Notes: a model not told the origin generated them from the sequence alone. A stretch of DNA of 64,000 nt from an uncultured Christensenella sp. (GCA_910586035.1 CAJUHT010000001.1:154806-218805), one strand, 5' to 3'; counted from the stretch's first letter, positions 17,223-26,791 are shown. A program made the numbers and translations.

Positions 17223-18146
17223 TTAAATTTCTTTAACCGTAACCGTCTGTAAAATCTCTTCGTACTTTTCTTTTAAAAAGGATATACTGTCCGGAAGCGT
17301 TACCGAAGCCGTGCCCGCGGCAACGCCGCAACGCAATATTTCGGCAGAGTCCGCCCCTCCGCACAGCGCCTTAGTTGCGGCGGCAACCATAGCGTCGCCC
17401 GCGCCGGCGGTAGAATTCATAGCCACGTTCATTGATGTACAGTAAAGTTTAACCGCCCCGTCGCACATAACGGCGCCCTGCTTACCAAGAGAAAGTAAAA
17501 CACGTTTTGCCCCTTTTTTTATCAACGCGTCGCAAGCCCTGACCATACTGTCCTTGTCGGTTATCTTCATACTCAACGCACGCGAAAGTTCGGTAAGGTT
17601 GGGTTTTATTAAATCAACGCCGCAATCGAGCAGTTTATTTAATCGCCCGCCGTCGGTGTCGACTATTTTTAAAACGTTTGAGGGTACGGCAGACAGTATA
17701 TCGTACATATAATTTGCAGGCAATCCTTCGGGAACGTCGCCAGACAGCACAACGGCACTGCAATTCTTAGATAAATCTGCGACAGTTTCAACAAGTTTTT
17801 TAGCGTTACCTTCCTCAATTGGAGTAGCTTCGTCTACGACCTCGGTAAGCATAGAGCGCCTGTCAATAAATTTATAGACTTCTCTCACCCGTCCCTTATT
17901 CCAGACGAATTTATATGTAACGCCCTCTTTATGCATCTCCTGCTCGAACATTCTGCCGTTCTCTTCGAACATAAAGCCGCTTGCAACGGCGTGCGCCCCC
18001 AATCTCGAAAGCCCCGCGGCAACGTTCATTGCCTTGCCCGTAAAAAACGTGCGCCTGTTTATAGCTGTGTTTACTCTGCCCACGGCAAGAGTTTCAACCT
18101 CTATATTAGTTTCCAAACAGGGACATAAATTAACGCATAAAATCAT
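17223..18146 (-). CDS. PfkB-family sugar-phosphate kinase (1-phosphofructokinase/LacC-like)
   Basis: Ribokinase-superfamily enzyme of 307 residues phosphorylating a sugar phosphate with ATP. The N-terminal MILCVNLCPCLETNIEV and the substrate segment GKAMNVAAGLSRLG resemble 1-phosphofructokinase and tagatose-6-phosphate kinase. The C-terminal catalytic motif is NSTAGAGDAMVAA, with the base Asp. No fructose PTS gene is adjacent, so the substrate stays open. It follows pfkA but lies behind that gene's terminator, so it may be weakly or separately expressed. Confidence 0.85.
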   Translation of the reverse strand: MILCVNLCPCLETNIEVETLAVGRVNTAINRRTFFTGKAMNVAAGLSRLGAHAVASGFMFEENGRMFEQEMHKEGVTYKFVWNKGRVREVYKFIDRRSMLTEVVDEATPIEEGNAKKLVETVADLSKNCSAVVLSGDVPEGLPANYMYDILSAVPSNVLKIVDTDGGRLNKLLDCGVDLIKPNLTELSRALSMKITDKDSMVRACDALIKKGAKRVLLSLGKQGAVMCDGAVKLYCTSMNVAMNSTAGAGDAMVAAATKALCGGADSAEILRCGVAAGTASVTLPDSISFLKEKYEEILQTVTVKEI

Positions 18147-18187
18147 TATTTTGCATTTACCCGACTTAATTAAAATTTGATTTTCAT

Positions 18188-18215
18188 AAAAAAACCGCTT
18201 TACTAAGCGGTTTTT
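18188..18215 (-). terminator. Terminator of pfkA
   Basis: Minus-strand stem AAAACCGCTT / AAGCGGTTTT with a 4-nt loop and a following T run, just after the pfkA stop. Confidence 0.85.
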
Positions 18216-18222
18216 ACTTAAA

Positions 18223-19185
18223 TTACATTGAAATCATTTGCAGAGTTTCGTAAAGTTCGTAATTAAACTTCTTTTTCATACTTACGGCTTCGATTATATC
18301 CATATCGATTATTTCGTTTTTGCGGATACCGACAACTCGGTTGCCAATGCCGTCTTTAAGCAATCTTACAGCCTTATTGCCGAATTGAGCCGCCAACATT
18401 CTGTCCGCCATAGTAGGCGAACCGCCGCGCTGTATATGACCGATAGTCGTAGGACGCACGGAATAAGTCGTAACCGATTGAAGCTGTTTTGCAAATTCGT
18501 CCGCAGTACATACTCCTTCGGCAACTACAACTATGTTGGAATGCTTGCCGTTCGCCCTCGAACGGTTAATTCTCATAACAATGTCGTCCAAATCGAATAC
18601 GACTTCGGGCACAACTATTATTTCCGCTCCGCTGGCAATTCCGGCAAATAAAGCTATGTCGCCGCAACGCCTGCCCATAACCTCCACAACGGAAATTCTC
18701 TCGTGCGAGGTCATAGTGTCGCGCAGTTTATTTATAACGTCGATACAGGTATTCACCGCCGTATCGAATCCGAGCGTGTAATCAGTGTATTCAAGGTCGT
18801 TATCGATTGTGCCGGGAATACCTATGGTAGGAATACCGTATTCTTCGGAAAGGCACTTAGCGCCCCTGAAAGAGCCGTCGCCGCCAATAACGACCAACCC
18901 CTCTATATTTCTTGCTTCCAGCGTTTTAACCGCCCTTTTCTGCCCCTCTTTGGTAAGCATTTCAAGGCATCTCGCCGTCCTCAATTTGGTGCCGCCGCGC
19001 TGAACGATATCGGAAACGGAACGCATTTCCATAGGTATCATATCATCGTCGATAAGCCCCTGATAGCCGCGCTCTATTCCGTAAACTTCCATTCCGTAAT
19101 ACAGCGCCGTTCTGACAACGGCCCTGATGCAGGCATTCATTCCGGGAGCATCGCCGCCGCTCGTAAGCAAACCAATTCTTTTCAT
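18223..19185 (-). CDS. pfkA: ATP-dependent 6-phosphofructokinase
   Basis: Commits fructose 6-phosphate to glycolysis. It has 320 residues, the usual bacterial length. The ATP site shows LTSGGDAPGMNACIR at the N-terminus and GGDGS at 101-105; the Gly at 104 is the ATP rather than pyrophosphate signature. Catalytic PGTIDND is at 124-130, and substrate residues follow in VEVMGRRCGDIA and GHIQRGGSPT. The start has CGGAGG about 8 nt upstream. A promoter at 19286-19314 gives it its own unit downstream of dnaE, a neighbour order common in Firmicutes. Confidence 0.97.
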   Translation of the reverse strand: MKRIGLLTSGGDAPGMNACIRAVVRTALYYGMEVYGIERGYQGLIDDDMIPMEMRSVSDIVQRGGTKLRTARCLEMLTKEGQKRAVKTLEARNIEGLVVIGGDGSFRGAKCLSEEYGIPTIGIPGTIDNDLEYTDYTLGFDTAVNTCIDVINKLRDTMTSHERISVVEVMGRRCGDIALFAGIASGAEIIVVPEVVFDLDDIVMRINRSRANGKHSNIVVVAEGVCTADEFAKQLQSVTTYSVRPTTIGHIQRGGSPTMADRMLAAQFGNKAVRLLKDGIGNRVVGIRKNEIIDMDIIEAVSMKKKFNYELYETLQMISM

Positions 19186-19285
19186 TGAAGTTCCTCCGAA
19201 AAATTCCGCCGTAGTGCGGACGGTTTTATTACCGCCTGCCCCCTAATTCAACACTCGGCTTATCGCATCATCCATTCAATTTGAT

Positions 19286-19314
19286 ATTATAACAGATTAT
19301 TAAATTAAATACAA
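19286..19314 (-). promoter_or_regulatory. Promoter of pfkA
   Basis: TTGTAT (19314-19309), 17-bp spacer, perfect TATAAT (19291-19286) on the minus strand. The leader of about 95 nt is G-rich, with CCGCC/GGCGG complements, and was not recognised as a known regulatory RNA. Confidence 0.65.
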
Positions 19315-19341
19315 CCTTTTTATGCAAATAATTTAATTTCT

Positions 19342-22300
19342 TTATTCAACGTATTTTATGTCGCTTTCGTAAATAAACGAACACAACTCGGCAAGCAGTC
19401 CCCTGCAATAATTTACCCCGTGCGACAACTTATACTTTTGATTGCCGCGCACCAACGCGCACGCCGTTTCACCCTCGTAATTGGATAGCATAGCCACAAG
19501 CTCGTTGAAAGCTTCCTCTTCAAGGTTGGTTGCGTTGAGCCAAAGTATCGCCCTGTGTTTGGGCTTTACCGCGCCGCCACCCTTTTTATCATATGCGGCA
19601 ACGTCAAATTCGCTTATGTCGTCTAAAATTATCGTAGGTTCGTTTTCCTTAGAAAGGTCTATTTTTCCGCGTATTTTAACTATTTTATCGTTAGCCAAAA
19701 CCGCCTTTACCCTCTCGTAAATTGCGGGGAAAGCCACGCACTCAATCGAGCCGTAAATATCTTCCACGGTGATAAATGCCATAGAGGCGCCCGAGCTGCG
19801 CGTTGTGGTACGGCGCATAGCGGAGATAATTCCGCCCATATTAACCGAAAGTCCGTCGCTTATTCTGTTATACGTCCTGTTGCCGTCCTCGTCCTCCATA
19901 AAGTCGGAAAGGTAAGAACAGTTAAAAGAACAATCGTTAAACGCCGACATATATCTTTCGAACGGGTGCCCGCTTACGTACACGCCGAGAACAAGCTTTT
20001 CCTTTGAAAGTTTGTCCATTAGGTCGAATTCAGGTATGTTCGGATACTTAACGTCGAGTTTCTCCTCTTCGATAATTTCCCCGAACAGACTAATCTGCGC
20101 GCTGCTCTTCTGCTTGTTGATTGCCGCCGCCCTTGTATACAGCTCGTCGTACACAGCGTATAATTGCGACCGAGGCACGCCCATCTCGTCAAACGCCCCC
20201 GCAAGAATAAGCCCCTCAATTATTCTCTTATTTACTATTCCCGCACAGCGCATCAAAAAGTCGGGGAAGTCGGCAAAAGGACCGTTTTCCGTCCTCTCCT
20301 TTATAACGCCGTCTATTGCCGCCTGCCCCGAGCCTTTAAGCGCCGAAAGCCCGAACAAGATGCCGTCGTTTTCAACGGAAAATACCGTTTTGGACTTGTT
20401 AATGTTGGGCGGAAAAACTTTCATTCCCTTATCTTTGAGATAAATTATATATTTTGTAATTTCGTCTATCTTGTTAATGCGGTTGTTTAACAGCGCGCAA
20501 ATAAACTCTTTGCAGTAATATCTTTTCAGCCAAGCCGTCTGATATGCAAGCGTTGCGTAAGCCGCCGCGTGCGACTTGTTGAAAGCGTAAGAGGCAAAGC
20601 CCTCCATATCGGCGAATATCTTTTCGGCGGTCTTCGCCGAAATTCCGTTAGCCACGCACCCGACTATTTTAGAGCCGTTTGTATCGCTTACGCCGCCGTT
20701 GATAAACTTCTCCTTCTGCGCCATAAGCGTCTTTTTATCTTTCTTGCCCATAGCCCTGCGCACAAGGTCGGCTTCGCCGAGCGAGAAACCGGCAAGCTCC
20801 TGGAAAATCTGCATAACCTGTTCCTGATAAACGGGTATGCCGTAAGTTACTTTCAGCAGTTTTTCTTCCTGCGGGCAGTCGTATTCAATGGGGGCTTCGC
20901 CGTGCTTGCGCTTACAGAAATCGTCTATAAACCTCATAGGACCGGGACGGTAAAGCGATACGCCTGCAATTAGGTCTTCCAAGGAGTCGGGTTTAAGCTG
21001 TTTCATAAACCTCTTCATACCGCCGGCTTCGAGCTGGAACACTCCGTCAGTATCACCCTCGGAAACCAATGCGTAAGCGCCCGCATCCTCGTATCCTATC
21101 TTGTTAAAATCGACCTCGAAACCGGTATCCTCTTTAATATAATCGACGCACTTCTTTATGTCGGTAAGTGTAACAAGCGCAAGGAAGTCCATTTTAAGCA
21201 TACCGAGCGCTTCTATTTCCTTGGCGACAAACTGCGTGGTTATGTCCTCGCCGTTTCTCGAAAGCGGAACGTTGTCGGCAATGCGCTTTCGGCAGATAAC
21301 GACGCCCGCGGCGTGCATACCCGTCTGCCTCGGCATACCCTCAATTTGCAGAGCCATATCTATTACGCGGCGCAGGGTCTGGTCCTCTTCGTACATTGCA
21401 CAGAACTCGGCGTTTCTCGCAACTTTCAATTCTGAAAGCTTACCCTCCAACTGCTGGCGCTTGTCGGGGTCGGTTTCGTCGCGCAGTTTTTTCTCCGCCT
21501 TTTCTATATTGCGCCCGAGCAAATCGCTTATGGAAGTTTTGCCGTCCATTATCTTGGTGAGCCTGTCCGTTTCGGAATACGGAACGCGCATAACCCTGCC
21601 AACGTCTTTAATGGAGTTTTTTGCCGCCATTGTGCCGAACGTTACAATCTGACATACGTTTTCTGGGTTATACTTCTGCCTTACGTATTCAATAGTTTCC
21701 TCTCTTCTGTCCGTGCAGAAATCTATGTCGAAGTCTGGCATCGATACGCGGTCGGGGTTGAGAAAACGCTCGAACAGCAAGTCGTACTGCAACGGCTCCA
21801 CGTCGGTTATGCCTATGGAGTACGCGACAATAGAGCTTACGCCCGAACCGCGCCCCGGACCTACGGGTATGCCGTTTTCCTTAGACCAATTTATAAAGTC
21901 CCATACTATTAAATAGTATTCGGCGTAGCCCATTCGGCAGATTACGTCCAACTCGTAGTCCGCGCGCGAACGCTCGCGTTCAGTTACCGTGCCGTAACGC
22001 TTTTCAAGACCCTGCGCGGTTAAACTCCTTAAATAATCTTCGGGAGTCGAGCCGTCGGGCGGATTGTACCCCGGAATGAGCGTCATATCCCTTATGGGAT
22101 ACCCCTTTTTATCCAGATTGAACGCAGGCTCCGTAACCTTATCGGCTATAACCCGCGTATTTTCTATGGCTTTTGGCAGGGAAGGAAACAGCGCCTTCAT
22201 CTCCTCGGCGGATTTGAAGTAAAATTCACGCGAATCGAACTTCATACGCTTGGGGTCGTCGAGCGTCTTTTTCATCTGTATGCACATAAGCACGTCCTGC

Positions 22301-22935
22301 ATATCGGAGTCCTGCTTAGTCAGATAATGCACGTCGTTGGTGGCGACAAGCTCCACCCCTATATCTTCCGCAAGTTTTACAAGCAGAGGCAAAACGCGCC
22401 TTTCGTCGGCAATGCCGTGGTCCTGTATCTCGATATAAAAGTCGTCCTTAAAAACTTCCTTTAAATACAGAGCCATCTCCTTAGCGCCTTCGTAATCGCC
22501 CGCAAGCAAACGGCGAGGAATACCGCCCGCAAGGCAGGCGGAAAGACATATAACGCCCTCGGAATGTTCCTTTAAAACTTTATAATCTATTTTCGGCTTA
22601 TAGTAAAACCCGTCGACAAACGCCATAGAGTCGAGCTGAACAAGATTTTTATACCCGGCCTTATTCTTTGCAAGCAAAATAAGATGTTCGGCGGTATTTT
22701 CGCTCTTGTTGTGCATATCGCGCGTCATATAAAATTCACACCCGATTATGTATTTCAAGCCGGCAACCGCGGCTTTTTCGGCAAAATGCAACGTACCGTA
22801 CATATTTCCGTGGTCGGTCATACATACGGTATCTATGCCGTTGGACTTGCAATAATCTATAAGATTGTCAATCTTACAGGCGCCGTCCAACAGTGAATAT
22901 TCGGTGTGAAGGTGCAAATGAACGAATTCTGCCAT
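19342..22935 (-). CDS. dnaE: DNA polymerase III alpha subunit
   Basis: Replicative polymerase of 1,197 residues. The N-terminal PHP domain begins FVHLHLHTEYSLLDG and shows MTDHGNMYG; the catalytic palm has PDFDIDF near residue 400 and GRGSGVSS before it; the helix-hairpin-helix region is in the last third; and an OB-fold domain lies near residues 1000-1090 (VNMGGIISAMRRTTTR, then KIRGKIDLS). Low-GC Gram-positives usually also carry PolC, which is not in this window. It is 28 nt downstream of whiA and probably shares its transcript. Confidence 0.97.
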   Translation of the reverse strand: MAEFVHLHLHTEYSLLDGACKIDNLIDYCKSNGIDTVCMTDHGNMYGTLHFAEKAAVAGLKYIIGCEFYMTRDMHNKSENTAEHLILLAKNKAGYKNLVQLDSMAFVDGFYYKPKIDYKVLKEHSEGVICLSACLAGGIPRRLLAGDYEGAKEMALYLKEVFKDDFYIEIQDHGIADERRVLPLLVKLAEDIGVELVATNDVHYLTKQDSDMQDVLMCIQMKKTLDDPKRMKFDSREFYFKSAEEMKALFPSLPKAIENTRVIADKVTEPAFNLDKKGYPIRDMTLIPGYNPPDGSTPEDYLRSLTAQGLEKRYGTVTERERSRADYELDVICRMGYAEYYLIVWDFINWSKENGIPVGPGRGSGVSSIVAYSIGITDVEPLQYDLLFERFLNPDRVSMPDFDIDFCTDRREETIEYVRQKYNPENVCQIVTFGTMAAKNSIKDVGRVMRVPYSETDRLTKIMDGKTSISDLLGRNIEKAEKKLRDETDPDKRQQLEGKLSELKVARNAEFCAMYEEDQTLRRVIDMALQIEGMPRQTGMHAAGVVICRKRIADNVPLSRNGEDITTQFVAKEIEALGMLKMDFLALVTLTDIKKCVDYIKEDTGFEVDFNKIGYEDAGAYALVSEGDTDGVFQLEAGGMKRFMKQLKPDSLEDLIAGVSLYRPGPMRFIDDFCKRKHGEAPIEYDCPQEEKLLKVTYGIPVYQEQVMQIFQELAGFSLGEADLVRRAMGKKDKKTLMAQKEKFINGGVSDTNGSKIVGCVANGISAKTAEKIFADMEGFASYAFNKSHAAAYATLAYQTAWLKRYYCKEFICALLNNRINKIDEITKYIIYLKDKGMKVFPPNINKSKTVFSVENDGILFGLSALKGSGQAAIDGVIKERTENGPFADFPDFLMRCAGIVNKRIIEGLILAGAFDEMGVPRSQLYAVYDELYTRAAAINKQKSSAQISLFGEIIEEEKLDVKYPNIPEFDLMDKLSKEKLVLGVYVSGHPFERYMSAFNDCSFNCSYLSDFMEDEDGNRTYNRISDGLSVNMGGIISAMRRTTTRSSGASMAFITVEDIYGSIECVAFPAIYERVKAVLANDKIVKIRGKIDLSKENEPTIILDDISEFDVAAYDKKGGGAVKPKHRAILWLNATNLEEEAFNELVAMLSNYEGETACALVRGNQKYKLSHGVNYCRGLLAELCSFIYESDIKYVE

Positions 22936-22963
22936 TGTTTTATCCTTAAAAGTAATAGTTCGC

Positions 22964-23914
22964 CTACGAAAGTTGCGCGGCGATGTCCGAAATCTTTCTC
23001 ATTCTGTGATTTATACAGCTCTTGGAAATTTTCAGCCTGTCGGCAAGCTCCTGCATAGAAGCGTTGGGGTCGGCAAGTCGCGCCTCCGCCACTTCGAACA
23101 GGTTTTTATTCAAGCTTTGAAGCCCCTTGGTCTGCGATATTATTTCAATCGCCTTAATCTGGGCTACCGAAGCGGTAACCGCTTTATCGATATTGGAAAC
23201 GGAACAGTTGCTGACTCTGTTTTCGTTGTTGCTCCTGTCCTTTTGCTCCACAATGCGGTTTAGCTTTTCAAGACAATTGTCCGCCTGCATTATATGCAAC
23301 AAATCGGAAATTACTTCCTTGCTCTTGATGTAGACGACCGCGCTTTCCTTTCTTGTTACAAGTTTGGCAAGCACTTCCGAATAACACAGCAAATCGCAGT
23401 AATCGCCCGCCGTTATCCTGTTTGAAAATATCACTTCAAAGTGGTAGCCCGTTCTGCTGTAAGTTTGCTCTTCGGGCAAAGTGCAACTGCCGCCGCCCAA
23501 AAACGCGCCCTTGATATACGCCGCCACGCAACAGTCGCTGTTTACAACGCTTTCTCTAATGCCGAAAATCAGCGATACGCCGTCAGGGCTTCGACTGATT
23601 ATGCCAAGCCTCTCCAAAATTTCGGTAGTATTTTCACCTACGCACTCAAATTTAAGCTTGTCCTTGCCGCTCTTTACGTCGTACTCGGATTGGGAAGCCG
23701 TTAAAGAAACGCCGAAAACGCTTTCAGCCAGCCCGCAGATAAATTGCGCGGTTCTCTCGTTTTCCGTTACGATTTCAAAGCCGTAATTGCCGTTTACGGA
23801 TATAATACTACCGCTTGTGCGGATAAAAGCAGACAAAAAGGCAATGCGGCAACACTGTCTTTCCAGAGGTACGCGTATTATTTCGTTTTTCAATTCTTCC
23901 GTAAACGTGCTCAT
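22964..23914 (-). CDS. whiA: DNA-binding protein WhiA
   Basis: A 316-residue WhiA homologue: N-terminal LAGLIDADG-like domain (FIRTSGSI, AYIKGAFLGGGSCTLP) and C-terminal helix-turn-helix (MQELADRLKISKSCINHRMRKI, about residues 285-306). WhiA regulates sporulation genes in Streptomyces and influences division and chromosome segregation in Bacillus. It normally sits after rapZ and yvcK; here a PHP hydrolase gene occupies the position next to murB and neither is present. The gap to the PHP gene is 14 nt. Confidence 0.95.
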   Translation of the reverse strand: MSTFTEELKNEIIRVPLERQCCRIAFLSAFIRTSGSIISVNGNYGFEIVTENERTAQFICGLAESVFGVSLTASQSEYDVKSGKDKLKFECVGENTTEILERLGIISRSPDGVSLIFGIRESVVNSDCCVAAYIKGAFLGGGSCTLPEEQTYSRTGYHFEVIFSNRITAGDYCDLLCYSEVLAKLVTRKESAVVYIKSKEVISDLLHIMQADNCLEKLNRIVEQKDRSNNENRVSNCSVSNIDKAVTASVAQIKAIEIISQTKGLQSLNKNLFEVAEARLADPNASMQELADRLKISKSCINHRMRKISDIAAQLS

Positions 23915-23928
23915 AACTTAATTTGAAT

Positions 23929-24705
23929 TTACAGGTGCGCCCTTTTGTACTCGGCAAACCTGAACGTAGGCAGTCTGCCTTCTATGTTGTCGATTCGCTC
24001 CAAGGGCAGATTGCAGGCGGATAGCAGTTCTTCGGCTATCTTGGTATCCCCGACCCTGTCGGCGGAATGCGCGTCGGAATCGATTACAAACCTTGCTCCG
24101 ACCGACGCCATTAGGTCAACTTCCTCAGGCGAAACGTGCCGCTTCTTTGTGTTTATCTCTATATAAGTGCCGTAATCTGCGCAAGCCTTGGCAACTTCCT
24201 TCAAATCGCAACAACATTTGTAATTTATATGGGTCAATATGTCGACGGGATTGTTTTTTACCGCGTTAATATACGCCTTTGTGGTATTGTCTATAACCTT
24301 TTGCGAAGGTTTTTTACCAAGCTTGTACGCCGAATAATTGCAAAACATTATATTATAGAAGTCTGAAAACTTCTTATATTTAAGCACCTCGTGCACGCCG
24401 AATAGAAAGATATCGAACTTGTCCAAATCGTCGGGGCGCATATCAGTTTCCCCGTCGATTGAAATTAAATTACTCTCCATCCCCATCAGCACCTTAACGC
24501 CCGTAAGGCGCTCGGCTTCGCGTATTTCACTGCGCAAATCGCCGAGCCTTTTTCTCTTTAAGCCGAAAAGTAAATGATTAAAACCGTGGTCGGTAATTGC
24601 AATTTCTTTTAAATTGAGTTTTTTAGCCGCGGTTGCATTTTCCAAAACGGTATTTTTACCGTGAGAGTAGGGCGTATGGGTATGATAATCAGCCGTTAAA
24701 TTCAT
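23929..24705 (-). CDS. PHP-domain phosphoesterase (YcdX-like)
   Basis: Metal-dependent phosphoesterase of 258 residues. Metal-site signatures are DYHTHTPYSHGK, ITDHGFNH, the Glu of MGMESNL, FGVHEV, LTHINYK and SDAHSADRVG. The whole protein is one PHP domain with no polymerase or OB part, similar to YcdX/POLIIIAc proteins; the substrate is unknown. Its stop and start codons nearly touch its neighbours: its ATG overlaps the murB stop by a base or so, and whiA follows after 14 nt. Confidence 0.87.
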   Translation of the reverse strand: MNLTADYHTHTPYSHGKNTVLENATAAKKLNLKEIAITDHGFNHLLFGLKRKRLGDLRSEIREAERLTGVKVLMGMESNLISIDGETDMRPDDLDKFDIFLFGVHEVLKYKKFSDFYNIMFCNYSAYKLGKKPSQKVIDNTTKAYINAVKNNPVDILTHINYKCCCDLKEVAKACADYGTYIEINTKKRHVSPEEVDLMASVGARFVIDSDAHSADRVGDTKIAEELLSACNLPLERIDNIEGRLPTFRFAEYKRAHL

Positions 24706-25613
24706 CAGAATTCTCCTATGTACACCACTTCCTCGCTTAAAGCGATTGCAAACCTCTCAAATACTCTCTTTTTAACAGTTTCAATCAGGCGCTTAACGTC
24801 GTCAGCCTTTCCACCCTCGTTTATTATAAACGAGGCGTGTTTATCGCTTACAACCGCGCCGCCTATGCGTAAACCTTTAAGCCCCGCGGCTTCTATTAAA
24901 TATCCCGCAGAAAACCCCTCTGGGTTTTTAAATACGCAACCGCAACTTTTCCCATTAGGAAGGTGAGCCCTGCGCGCCCTGTAAAACTGTATTCTTTCGT
25001 CCATTTCCGCCGCGCAACTACTGTTTACTCTAACTATTATTGATAAAATTAACGCATTTATGTTACGCATAGTACTATGCCTATACCCAAAATTGCATTT
25101 TTCGTTGGGTAAAACCTTACTTTTTCCGTCATAGACGTGCACGCTTTCAATATTTTGAGATATAGAAGTTCCGCACACACCCGCGTTCATATACGCCGCT
25201 CCGCCCACCGTGGCAGGAATTGCGTATAGATATTCGAGCCCGCCCAATTCGTTTTTACGGCAATATTCAAGCAATCGCACAATTTTTGTGCCTGCAAGGC
25301 ATAACAACCTGTTCTCGGAAAGCCGCACTATACCTTCCATTTTTTTTGTGGAAATTATCGCGCCGCCCACTCCCTTATCGGAAGCCAAAACGTTAGAGCC
25401 GTTGCCCAATACCGTTATAGGAATTTTATTGCTTTTTAATTCGTCAAACGCAATTTTCGCTTCAAATACCGTCTTGGGGTAATAGGCAACAGCGGCAAAA
25501 CCGCCAAGCCCGTAAGTCGTGTTTTTGGAAAAATCGAACTTGTTTTCTTTTGCGGCGTGCGCGCACTGCAAACAGCTTTGCAAGCCGCCCTTATATAGTA
25601 GCATTTTTTTCAA
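24705..25613 (-). CDS. murB: UDP-N-acetylenolpyruvoylglucosamine reductase
   Basis: Flavoenzyme that reduces enolpyruvyl-UDP-GlcNAc to UDP-MurNAc with NADPH, the second step of peptidoglycan precursor synthesis. It has 302 residues, type II-like. The FAD site is VLGNGSNVLASD (about 68-79) with IPATVGGAAYMNAG, and the substrate Tyr/Arg lie in FGYRHSTMR. The proton-donor serine expected in G-S-V-F-K-N-P is Cys226 here (GCVFKNPEGFSAG). Two possible ATG starts lie three codons apart. It is downstream of the solute-binding-like gene by 10 nt. Confidence 0.95.
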   Translation of the reverse strand: MKKMLLYKGGLQSCLQCAHAAKENKFDFSKNTTYGLGGFAAVAYYPKTVFEAKIAFDELKSNKIPITVLGNGSNVLASDKGVGGAIISTKKMEGIVRLSENRLLCLAGTKIVRLLEYCRKNELGGLEYLYAIPATVGGAAYMNAGVCGTSISQNIESVHVYDGKSKVLPNEKCNFGYRHSTMRNINALILSIIVRVNSSCAAEMDERIQFYRARRAHLPNGKSCGCVFKNPEGFSAGYLIEAAGLKGLRIGGAVVSDKHASFIINEGGKADDVKRLIETVKKRVFERFAIALSEEVVYIGEF

Positions 25614-25623
25614 TTTTAATCAA

Positions 25624-26550
25624 TCACTTTAATAAAGATTTTATTTTATTTATGTCCCCGCTTATTGCCGCCGTTTTAAGCGACTGAATATAATCTTTTC
25701 CGCAGGGATAATTCAGTATATGCTCAAACTCGATATTTGCCATACAGTTCAGCTCCTCGACAGCCAATTCCCCGCCGCCGAACAGCCCCAACGCGCCCAC
25801 GCCGCTGTTTTTCAGTAAATAATCGATAAATTTATTGCACAGCTCAACTTTTTCGCCAATATCGGTTAAAATTGAAATGTTCTGGTACAAATCGTTGAAT
25901 TGTTCAATCGGCTTAATTGTAAAGGACACGTTTCTAGTCTTTAATCTGAAAACGTCCCTCTGCGTACCGAGCATATACTTGTATTTTCCGCCTATAAGTT
26001 TCAGGTAGGCATTCGTTGGCTCTTCCATTGCCGCGCCGCCCACGCCGCAAAGCACTGCCGCAACGTCGGCAAGATTGTCCGTACCGGCGTTTACAACCGT
26101 ATTTTGCGCCGTTGCGTCGTTGAAGCCAGCCCTTTCGTCAATCGACAGTAGGCAATATCCGCCGCGACACCAAACTTTGTTTACAAAATTTTTACCGCCA
26201 ACGTAGCTTTCCAGCCCGTAGAAACCCGCTGAATACGAAATAATATCGGGAAAATCACCGTTCGCCATATTTTCCCTTGCGGCGTCAGCAGACAAAGGTA
26301 CAACGTTTACGTATGTTTTACTCTGTTTAAAGCACTTTTCCGCCTTACTTTTAAGGTATTGCGCGCGCGAACCTTTGCCGCCCTCGAAGCCGTCTACTTG
26401 CCACAGCGTAATGCACTGCATCTGCGGTTGGTTGTCCGCAACGGCTTTTTTTCTGTTAAAAACCGCTAAAACGGGCGCAACCACCACTATAATAACGATT
26501 AAAGTAATAAAAATATATATTTTTTTGATATGCACACGGCGCTTGAACAT
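25624..26550 (-). CDS. Membrane-anchored solute-binding-protein-like protein
   Basis: About 308 residues from ATG 26550; a further ATG at 26586 would add 12. An N-terminal membrane segment (IYIFITLIVIIVVVAPVLAVF) is followed by an extracytoplasmic domain resembling family 1 extracellular solute-binding proteins (ITLWQVDGFEGGKGSRAQYLKSKAEKC, FPDIISYSAGF, then a C-terminal helix-rich part). There is no lipobox, so it is probably anchored by the uncleaved helix. No ABC permease is adjacent. Neither start has a clear ribosome site, and a perfect hairpin lies immediately before the 26586 ATG, so I prefer 26550. Confidence 0.6.
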   Translation of the reverse strand: MFKRRVHIKKIYIFITLIVIIVVVAPVLAVFNRKKAVADNQPQMQCITLWQVDGFEGGKGSRAQYLKSKAEKCFKQSKTYVNVVPLSADAARENMANGDFPDIISYSAGFYGLESYVGGKNFVNKVWCRGGYCLLSIDERAGFNDATAQNTVVNAGTDNLADVAAVLCGVGGAAMEEPTNAYLKLIGGKYKYMLGTQRDVFRLKTRNVSFTIKPIEQFNDLYQNISILTDIGEKVELCNKFIDYLLKNSGVGALGLFGGGELAVEELNCMANIEFEHILNYPCGKDYIQSLKTAAISGDINKIKSLLK

Positions 26551-26588
26551 ATAATATTTTATATCAAATGAGGTAAAAAAATTCATAA

Positions 26589-26620
26589 GGGGGATATTCT
26601 TAAACGTAAGAATATCCCCC
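26589..26620. repeat. Perfect 14-bp inverted repeat before the solute-binding-like gene
   Basis: GGGGGATATTCTTA (26589-26602) and TAAGAATATCCCCC (26607-26620) around a 4-base loop AACG. On the minus strand the stem ends two bases before ATG 26586, and the next bases are T-rich, so it could act as a terminator, with the true start further down. The rest of 26621-26758 is AT-rich with no gene. Confidence 0.7.
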
Positions 26621-26758
26621 TCGCCCCAGCCGCAAAAGTCAATTAAAAAAATTTGAACAACCTTTTGCGCATCGGCTATATATAAAGCGTTTCCGCTTGT
26701 AAAATTATATTGGGCAAATCAATTTTCTTTTATTCGCGCAGTCAAAATTTTTTATCAC

Positions 26759-26791
26759 AAAAAATATCCCCCGCAGAATATTCTGCGGGGG
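26759..26791 (-). terminator. Terminator of the pectate-lyase-like gene
   Basis: Perfect 24-bp palindrome CCCCCGCAGAAT / ATTCTGCGGGGG (26768-26791), followed on the minus strand by six T (26764-26759), 19 bp after the stop codon. Confidence 0.88.
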
